DNA of 11,866 nucleotides, from NCBI GenBank assembly GCA_910579745.1, contig CAJTVH010000068.1:1-11866 (forward strand). Direction: 5' to 3'. The DNA is from an uncultured Clostridia bacterium. Lineage in GTDB: Bacteria > Bacillota > Clostridia > Lachnospirales > CAG-274. Made by a program: the position numbers and the translations under genes. Below, piece by piece: positions 7,609 to 11,866 of the stretch (position 1 is the first letter of the stretch; each line of letters starts with the position of its first letter). Below the pieces are notes generated by a model. The model did no database searches. It was not told the origin of the DNA and saw nothing but the letters and a program-made list of their open reading frames with translations.

Positions 7609-7641
7609 AAAATACCCGATAATTATATTATCGGGTATTTT
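7609..7641 (-). terminator. Rho-independent terminator of tRNA-Arg
   Basis: AAAATACCCGATAAT (7609-7623) and its exact reverse complement (7627-7641) form a 15-bp stem with a 3-base loop. Read on the minus strand it lies 3 bases after the tRNA 3' end and is followed by TATATG after a T run. A hairpin of this form can also work in the plus direction. Confidence 0.85.
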
Positions 7642-7644
7642 AAA

Positions 7645-7718
7645 CGTGCATGAAAGGATTCGAACCCTCGGCCTTCTGGTCCGTAGCCAGACGCTCTATC
7701 CAGCTGAGCTACATGCAC
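7645..7718 (-). tRNA. tRNA-Arg (anticodon ACG)
   Basis: A 74-base cloverleaf on the minus strand. The acceptor stem GTGCATG pairs with CATGCAC and is followed by discriminator G at 7645. The D arm contains AGCTCAGCTGGATAGAGC, the anticodon stem TCTGG/CCAGA encloses loop CTACGGA (anticodon ACG, read as ICG for CGU/CGC/CGA), and the T arm carries GGTTCGAATCC. The CCA end is not encoded. Confidence 0.96.
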
Positions 7719-7766
7719 ATAAACAAATATAACGCCGTACTTTATACTACACTCACGACTTAAATT

Positions 7767-7795
7767 AGTATACTACAATTTTTAATTCTTGTCAA
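7767..7795 (-). promoter_or_regulatory. Strong sigma-A promoter of tRNA-Arg
   Basis: On the minus strand TTGACA (7795-7790), 17 bases, then TATACT (7772-7767). This is a perfect -35 box and a near-consensus -10 box. The start would fall near 7760, about 40 bases before the mature tRNA. Confidence 0.8.
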
Positions 7796-7838
7796 GGATT
7801 TTTGTCTTTATTTTTCAAAATTTTCAAAAAAATTTTCT

Positions 7839-7867
7839 TTGTCATATTAAATAGTTTATGGTATAAT
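7839..7867 (+). promoter_or_regulatory. Sigma-A promoter of the ktrB operon
   Basis: TTGTCA (7839-7844), 17 bases, then TATAAT (7862-7867). It lies 40 bp before the ktrB ATG and its -35 box is 43 bp from that of the divergent tRNA promoter. It also argues against the longer TTG-started frame from 7802, whose first codons would lie upstream of the transcript. Confidence 0.75.
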
Positions 7868-7906
7868 ATACAAAATATCTTTTTTTTAAGAAGGGAAATT
7901 TTTCAA

Positions 7907-9298
7907 ATGATAAGAAAAATTTTTAAAATACTTAGTCCTACACAAATAATAGTTATGGGTTTTTTAATATTAAATTTGATAGGAACATTACTTTTAATAA
8001 TGCCCTTTTCTTCCTCAACAGGCAAAGAAACATCTCTTATAGATGCGCTTTTTACCTCAACTTCCGCTTTATGCGTAACAGGTCTATCCACTGTAAATAC
8101 TCTAGCACATTGGTCATTTTGGGGAAAATGCGTGATATTGTTTTTAATTCAAATAGGCGGCATAGGTTTTATGACAATCGTAACGAGCATACTTGTCATT
8201 TTAGGAAAAAAAATAACATTAAAAGAACGAATCGTTATGCAGGAATCCTTTAATCTCGATACTTTTCAGGGAATGGTATCTTTTACAAAAAAAATAGTAA
8301 AAGGAACTCTGTTTTTTGAGACTCTCGGAGCCATATTGCTGTCATTAAGATTTATTCCGGATTTCGGTTTTTCCAAAGGTGTGTTATACGGTTTTTTTCA
8401 TTCTATATCCGCGTTTTGCAATGCGGGTTTTGATATTTTAGGTAACAATAGTCTCGCACCATATTCAAATGATTTATATATAAATATAGTTATCGCTTTA
8501 CTTATAATAATAGGCGGTCTTGGTTTTATAGTATGGGTTGACATAGCTAAAATTTTTAAAGATGAAAAAACAAAAAAATTCCCCTTAAAAAATAAAATTC
8601 AAAACCTCTCACTGCAGAGTAAACTTGTTTTATCAATAACACTAACCCTTATTGTCTTTGGGTGGATATATATTTTTTTAAGCGAATACGATAATCCAGC
8701 TACATTAGGCAATATGAATTTTTTCGAAAAACTTATAGCGTCATTTTTTCAATCCGTAACTTTCAGAACAGCTGGATATACTACAATAAATCAAGGGAAT
8801 CTCACTTACGCCGCCAAATTTTTGGGAATTATTTTTATGCTAATCGGAGGCTCTTCGGGAAGTACAGCGGGAGGAATAAAAACCGTGACAATCGGAGCTG
8901 TTTTGGCGGCGGTCATTTCCGTAATAAAAGGCAGAGATTCTGTTTGCGTTTTTAAAAAAAGCATCTCTTTTAATACCGTTCAAAAAGCTCTTACAGTTAT
9001 AATTATGATGATAGGCTTTTTAATCGTTCTCTCAATAGCGTTATCGTTTACCGAAAAAAATATTGATTGTGAATATGAATTTATAGATTTATTCTTTGAA
9101 GCCTCATCAGCTTTGGGCACCGTGGGACTTACAACGGGAATAACGCCTTATCTATCAATCTTAGGCAAAATATTTATATGCGTAGGCATGTTTGTTGGAA
9201 GACTCGGTCCCGTTACAATTGCCATCGCACTTTCATCAAAAAAAGATTTGGGAAAAAATCTGCTTCATTATCCCGAAGAAAAAATATTTGTTGGTTAA
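7907..9298 (+). CDS. ktrB: Potassium channel subunit KtrB (TrkH/KtrB family)
   Basis: A 463-residue integral membrane protein that conducts potassium (Na+-coupled in characterised Ktr systems) and is gated by KtrA. The fold is four M1-P-M2 repeats, each with a filter segment containing the conserved glycine: CVTGLS (56-61), CNAGFD (171-176), FRTAGYTT (286-293) and LGTVGLTT (403-410). The segment GGSSGSTAGGIKT (314-326) is the flexible gate loop of the third repeat. Length matches KtrB, which lacks the extra N-terminal helices of TrkH. Start: ATG at 7907 follows AGAAGGGAAA and a consensus promoter; an in-frame TTG at 7802 would add 35 residues and lies before the promoter, so it is rejected. 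The partner ktrA follows after 161 bp. Confidence 0.95.
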   Translation: MIRKIFKILSPTQIIVMGFLILNLIGTLLLIMPFSSSTGKETSLIDALFTSTSALCVTGLSTVNTLAHWSFWGKCVILFLIQIGGIGFMTIVTSILVILGKKITLKERIVMQESFNLDTFQGMVSFTKKIVKGTLFFETLGAILLSLRFIPDFGFSKGVLYGFFHSISAFCNAGFDILGNNSLAPYSNDLYINIVIALLIIIGGLGFIVWVDIAKIFKDEKTKKFPLKNKIQNLSLQSKLVLSITLTLIVFGWIYIFLSEYDNPATLGNMNFFEKLIASFFQSVTFRTAGYTTINQGNLTYAAKFLGIIFMLIGGSSGSTAGGIKTVTIGAVLAAVISVIKGRDSVCVFKKSISFNTVQKALTVIIMMIGFLIVLSIALSFTEKNIDCEYEFIDLFFEASSALGTVGLTTGITPYLSILGKIFICVGMFVGRLGPVTIAIALSSKKDLGKNLLHYPEEKIFVG

Positions 9299-9308
9299 AT
9301 CGTGTATA

Positions 9309-9384
9309 AGATTATATAACTATCGCTTTCAAGGTCTGAGTTCTGTCATTTAGCGATATATACATTTCACGCAAGTTATAATCT
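9309..9384 (+). ncRNA. Candidate structured RNA in the ktrB-ktrA gap
   Basis: Outer arms AGATTATA (9309-9316) and TATAATCT (9377-9384) are exactly complementary, and TATCGCT (9321-9327) pairs with AGCGATA (9352-9358) inside them. CGTG (9301-9304) could also pair with CACG (9368-9371), giving an alternative or pseudoknotted fold. No T run follows, so this is not a plain terminator. It could be a regulatory leader for ktrA or an mRNA processing site. It does not match the c-di-AMP (ydaO) riboswitch consensus as I know it. Confidence 0.3.
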
Positions 9385-9459
9385 ACTAAAAATTTCATAT
9401 ATTCCGCAAATCTTTATCGCCGAATATATAAGAAATTACATAGGAGGAGTATGTCAATT

Positions 9460-10110
9460 ATGTCTAAAAATAAACAATTCGCGATATTAGGATTAGGACG
9501 ATTTGGACAAAGTATCGCGAAAACTCTTGTCGATAATGGATGTGATGTTTTATGTGTCGATAAAAACATAGACGCTGTAAATGAAATGAGCAAATACGCA
9601 AGCAACGTAACAAGAGCGGATGTCGCGGATGTTCATGCCATGTCGGCTCTTGGATTAAATAATTTTGACGTTGTAATAATAGCGATAGGCGAAAACATGG
9701 AAGCTGGAATTATGGCGACTCTCATAGCGAAAGAAATGGGTGTTCAGAATGTAATAACAAAAGCGAAAAATGAAATTCAAAAATCAATACTTCAAAAAGT
9801 GGGTGCCGACAGAGTCGTTCTTCCGGAAAAAGATATGGGAATAAGAATCGCCACAAGCCTTATAACATCAAATATAATAGATTTTATAAGTCTTTCAGAT
9901 AAATTCACAATAGCTGAAATTGAACCTCGTAAAGAATGGATAGATATATCATTAAAAAAATCAAATATACGAGCTGAACACAGACTTAACGTTGTCGCTA
10001 TAAAAAGAAACAACGATATAATTGTTTCTCCAAAAGCTGAGGAAATTATACAAAAAGATGATATTTTAGTAATAATAGGCACAATCACCGATATTCAGAA
10101 AACAAAGTAA
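9460..10110 (+). CDS. ktrA: Potassium channel regulatory subunit KtrA (TrkA family, RCK domains)
   Basis: A cytosolic protein of about 216 residues that forms an octameric ring under KtrB and opens or closes it on binding ATP, ADP or NAD(H); many KtrA C-terminal domains also bind c-di-AMP. Seen, numbered from the upstream ATG at 9451: Rossmann loop GLGRFG (14-19), the acidic end of the second strand in CVDK (35-38), DVVIIAIGEN (73-82), and an RCK_C domain (about 140-215) with DILVIIG near the end. Start is uncertain: ATG at 9451 is only 3 bases from AGGAGG, whereas ATG at 9460 is 10 bases from the second GGAG register; I prefer 9460, the difference being three residues. It is followed after 12 bp by the methyltransferase gene, whose ribosome site overlaps its stop codon. 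Confidence 0.94.
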   Translation: MSKNKQFAILGLGRFGQSIAKTLVDNGCDVLCVDKNIDAVNEMSKYASNVTRADVADVHAMSALGLNNFDVVIIAIGENMEAGIMATLIAKEMGVQNVITKAKNEIQKSILQKVGADRVVLPEKDMGIRIATSLITSNIIDFISLSDKFTIAEIEPRKEWIDISLKKSNIRAEHRLNVVAIKRNNDIIVSPKAEEIIQKDDILVIIGTITDIQKTK

Positions 10111-10122
10111 GGGATTTTAATA

Positions 10123-10935
10123 ATGTCTGAGACAATAAATATAATGAGCGCTCAAAATAAATATATAAAACAGATAAACCTTTTAAAAACAAAAAAAGAA
10201 AGAGATAAAACAAAACTGTTTATCGCTGAGGGAGAAAGACTTATAGATGAAATACCTTCAGATTGGGAAACCGAATACATTATAACATCTAAAAGTTATT
10301 TCTCCTTAATAGATAAAAAGAGGATTTTAAATAAATTTCAAAAAAGCGATATTTTTACAATTACAGACGAACTTTTTAGAAAAATTTCAGATACAGTAAC
10401 GCCGCAGGGTATTTTAGCAGTCTGCAAACAAAAAATATTTGAGAAAAACATTCTTTTTGAGAAAAAAAATCCTTTTTTTCTTTTACTTGAAAAAGTATGT
10501 GACCCAGGTAATATGGGAACTTTAATAAGAACGGCGGATGCCGCCGGTGTTGACGGAATTTTTCTATCAAAAGGCTGTGTTGATTTATATAATAATAAGG
10601 TTATAAGGGCTACTATGGGATCTATCTTCCATCTTCCTATTATTATAAATTGTGATTTCGATAACTTAATAACTTTATTGAGAAAAAAAAATATAAACAT
10701 TTTCGCGGCACATTTAAAAGGCAATACACTTCCATATGAAATAGATTTGACAAAAAGCTGCGGACTGCTTATAGGAAATGAGGCAAACGGTCTTTCAGAC
10801 AAAACTTCTGAAAAAGCGACATCTCTTATTAAAATTCCGATGCCCGGAAAAGCTGAATCCATGAACGCCTCAATAGCCGGAAGTATATTTATTTATGAAG
10901 CTGTACGACAGCGCGTAAAAGCGTCTAAAAACTAA
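10123..10935 (+). CDS. SpoU/TrmH-family RNA methyltransferase (RlmB/TsnR-like)
   Basis: A 270-residue SAM-dependent enzyme that would 2'-O-methylate a ribose in rRNA or tRNA. The N-terminal part (about 10-105) is the substrate-binding domain seen in RlmB/TsnR-type members, with KKERDKTKLFIAEGERLI. The SPOUT knot carries all three motifs: DPGNMGTLIRTADAAG (127-142, with N130 and R136), LLIGNEANGLSD (215-226) and IPMPGKAESMNASIAG (238-253). Start: ATG at 10123 lies 9 bases after TAAGGG, which overlaps the ktrA stop; a second ATG at 10144 has no ribosome site. It is the last gene of the ktrB-ktrA operon. From memory, this gene order with a YsgA-like methyltransferase recurs in Firmicutes. The exact modified nucleotide cannot be told from sequence. 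Confidence 0.93.
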   Translation: MSETINIMSAQNKYIKQINLLKTKKERDKTKLFIAEGERLIDEIPSDWETEYIITSKSYFSLIDKKRILNKFQKSDIFTITDELFRKISDTVTPQGILAVCKQKIFEKNILFEKKNPFFLLLEKVCDPGNMGTLIRTADAAGVDGIFLSKGCVDLYNNKVIRATMGSIFHLPIIINCDFDNLITLLRKKNINIFAAHLKGNTLPYEIDLTKSCGLLIGNEANGLSDKTSEKATSLIKIPMPGKAESMNASIAGSIFIYEAVRQRVKASKN

Positions 10936-10958
10936 ACCGCACGAAAAATATAGTAAAA

Positions 10959-10986
10959 TTGGAAAATTGTATATATCTTTTATAAT
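10959..10986 (+). promoter_or_regulatory. Possible promoter of the dCMP deaminase gene
   Basis: TTGGAA (10959-10964), 16 bases, then TATAAT (10981-10986). The -10 box is perfect and the -35 box matches 4 of 6 positions. It would give a leader of about 115 bases. I see nothing else distinct in the 174-bp gap. Confidence 0.35.
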
Positions 10987-11109
10987 TTTTGAATTATTTA
11001 GGTTTTTATGTTTACATACCTTGTAACCGTAAGCTAAAACTTTCAAATAGACTTTGATTAATCTTTCAATTTTAAAAACGGATAATAAATTTTCAGAAAG
11101 GAAAGAAAT

Positions 11110-11559
11110 ATGAACAGAATTGGCTGGGATGAGTATTTTATGTCAATGGCGGAACTCGCTAGCAAAAGATCAACTTGTTTAAGACGACAAGTCGGTGCCG
11201 TAATTGTAAAAGACAATCAAGTTTTGGCTACAGGTTATAACGGCGCTCCAAAGGGGCTTCCAAATTGCTGTGATTTAGGAGATTGCCTTCGTCAAAAAAT
11301 GAATATTCCAAGCGGGGAACGCCACGAATTATGCCGAGCGGTTCACGCAGAAAATAACGCTATAACTCAGTGCGCTGTAAATGGAGTTTCTTGCAAAGGC
11401 GGAACAATTTATATAACAGATAGTCCCTGTATAATGTGCTTAAAACAAATCATAAACGCCGGAATAAAAAAAATTGTCGCTCTTGAAATGTATCCTGACA
11501 AGATGAGCCAAGAAATGCTTAACGCTTGTAATATAGAATTTATAAAATATAAAAAATAA
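11110..11559 (+). CDS. dCMP deaminase (ComEB-like)
   Basis: A 149-residue zinc enzyme that converts dCMP to dUMP, feeding thymidylate synthesis. Seen: the opening WDEYFMSMAELASKRSTC (6-23), RRQVGAVIVKD (25-35), the substrate loop GYNGAPKGLPNC (42-53), catalytic HAE (H79, E81 as proton shuttle) and SPCIMC (C107 and C110 as zinc ligands). Extra cysteines and His72 near C53, C59 and C75 could bind a second, structural zinc as in several dCMP deaminases. Start: ATG at 11110 follows AGGAAAGAAAT. Length is typical of short bacterial dCMP deaminases. It follows the ktr operon in the same direction but 174 bp apart with a candidate promoter, so it is probably its own transcript. Confidence 0.95.
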   Translation: MNRIGWDEYFMSMAELASKRSTCLRRQVGAVIVKDNQVLATGYNGAPKGLPNCCDLGDCLRQKMNIPSGERHELCRAVHAENNAITQCAVNGVSCKGGTIYITDSPCIMCLKQIINAGIKKIVALEMYPDKMSQEMLNACNIEFIKYKK

Positions 11560-11562
11560 ACT

Positions 11563-11701
11563 CACTAACTACTAACGCTAAATCTTTTAAAATTATTTAG
11601 CTATTATATGTGGTAAAATAGATCCTCTATGATTGTTTATTAAACTACCTTAATAAACAATAGAGTTCTTAAATTTAGTATTTTATAACCTTTTGTTAGT
11701 G
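11563..11701. repeat. 139-bp nested inverted-repeat element after the dCMP deaminase
   Basis: Outer arms CACTAAC (11563-11569) and GTTAGTG (11695-11701) are perfect inverted repeats. Inside are GCTAAAT/ATTTAGC (11577-11583 and 11595-11601), GGTAAAATA with TATTTTATAACC (11612-11620 and 11679-11690, 2-base bulge), CTCTAT with ATAGAG, and TTGTTTATTAA/TTAATAAACAA (11633-11643 and 11650-11660) around loop ACTACC. The whole forms a branched fold. It has no T run after the main stem, so it is not a simple terminator. A MITE-like relic or a structured RNA are both possible; no target duplication is evident. Confidence 0.5.
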
Positions 11702-11744
11702 TACCAAAATTTCATATCTTTTTTATTCCGTTTTATCAAGTATT

Positions 11745-11828
11745 TCACCCAAGAGAAAGCCTTGACCATGCCAAACTGCGGTATGTTATCTCAATAGCGT
11801 CTCTTTCCGCCTTAACGTTTCCAAACAT
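11745..11828 (-). CDS. Short ORF of unknown function, possibly a degraded gene
   Basis: ATG at 11828 follows a G-rich Shine-Dalgarno-like stretch (AGGGGGGCGG) at good spacing. The frame encodes 27 residues starting MFGNVKAERDAIEITYRSL and stops at TGA (11747-11745). A shift of reading frame near the stop would continue as LGEILDKTE before a stop, so a frameshifted remnant is possible. I do not recognise the product. It may equally be a real small protein or chance. Confidence 0.22.
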   Translation of the reverse strand: MFGNVKAERDAIEITYRSLAWSRLSLG

Positions 11829-11866
11829 AAAACCGCCCCCCTACCGCTTTAATTTTCTAAAGCTGT

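Noticed and set aside
7645..7718. tRNA-Arg as the attachment site of an integrated island
   Set aside because: No integrase gene and no repeated copy of the tRNA 3' end is visible in the window.
7802..7906. N-terminal extension of KtrB from a TTG codon at 7802
   Set aside because: It would span the consensus promoter at 7839-7867, has no ribosome site, and family members start near the ATG at 7907.
9299..9459. c-di-AMP (ydaO) riboswitch before ktrA
   Set aside because: The conserved ydaO segments that I know are absent; only a short CGCCGAA resemblance near 9418, which is not enough.
10338..10862. 174-residue minus-strand ORF opposite the methyltransferase gene
   Set aside because: The sense strand encodes all SPOUT motifs; the antisense frame has no recognisable features.
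11563..11701. Integron attC site, suggested by AAC...GTT outer arms
   Set aside because: CACTAAC and GTTAGTG do not fit RYYYAAC and GTTRRRY, and there is no integrase or cassette structure.

Overview
The window comes from an AT-rich, low-GC Gram-positive genome. Strong AGGAGG-type ribosome binding sites, consensus sigma-A promoters and a gene set of KtrAB, an EFR1-type ferredoxin, an ArsR repressor and a ComEB-like dCMP deaminase suggest an anaerobic Clostridia-type Firmicute. I cannot assign a species.

Left part (1-4785, minus strand): a defence cluster. A 754-residue ABC-class ATPase with a CxxC zinc-hook motif (the AAA_13 group that includes PrrC and RloC) lies upstream of a McrB GTPase subunit carrying an EVE modified-base reader domain. 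McrB runs off the left edge, where mcrC would be expected. The ATPase lacks the R-x3-E motif of PrrC anticodon nucleases, so its effector function is open. Both genes share the start context ATAATGGGAG.

4786-5431: a long gene-less stretch. It holds a 67-bp palindrome and two directly repeated 161-bp MITE-like elements, each with inverted ends and a TA duplication. The right copy sits on the end of the neighbouring gene and supplies its last three codons and stop.

5432-7439 (minus): an ArsR repressor and an EFR1 flavodoxin/ferredoxin protein form a two-gene operon. A GNAT acetyltransferase lies upstream with its own predicted promoter. Next is tRNA-Arg(ACG), with a near-consensus promoter and a hairpin terminator, transcribed divergently from the following operon.

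7907-10935 (plus): ktrB, ktrA and a SpoU/TrmH RNA methyltransferase. KtrB is the potassium channel and KtrA its nucleotide-binding gate. The 161-bp ktrB-ktrA gap contains nested inverted repeats that may be a structured RNA. 11110-11559 encodes a dCMP deaminase (dCMP to dUMP). The right end (11560-11866) holds a 139-bp nested-hairpin element and a short minus-strand ORF with a good ribosome binding site that stops after 27 codons.

The likeliest novelty is the defence pair on the left and the paired MITE next to it; the right half is housekeeping.
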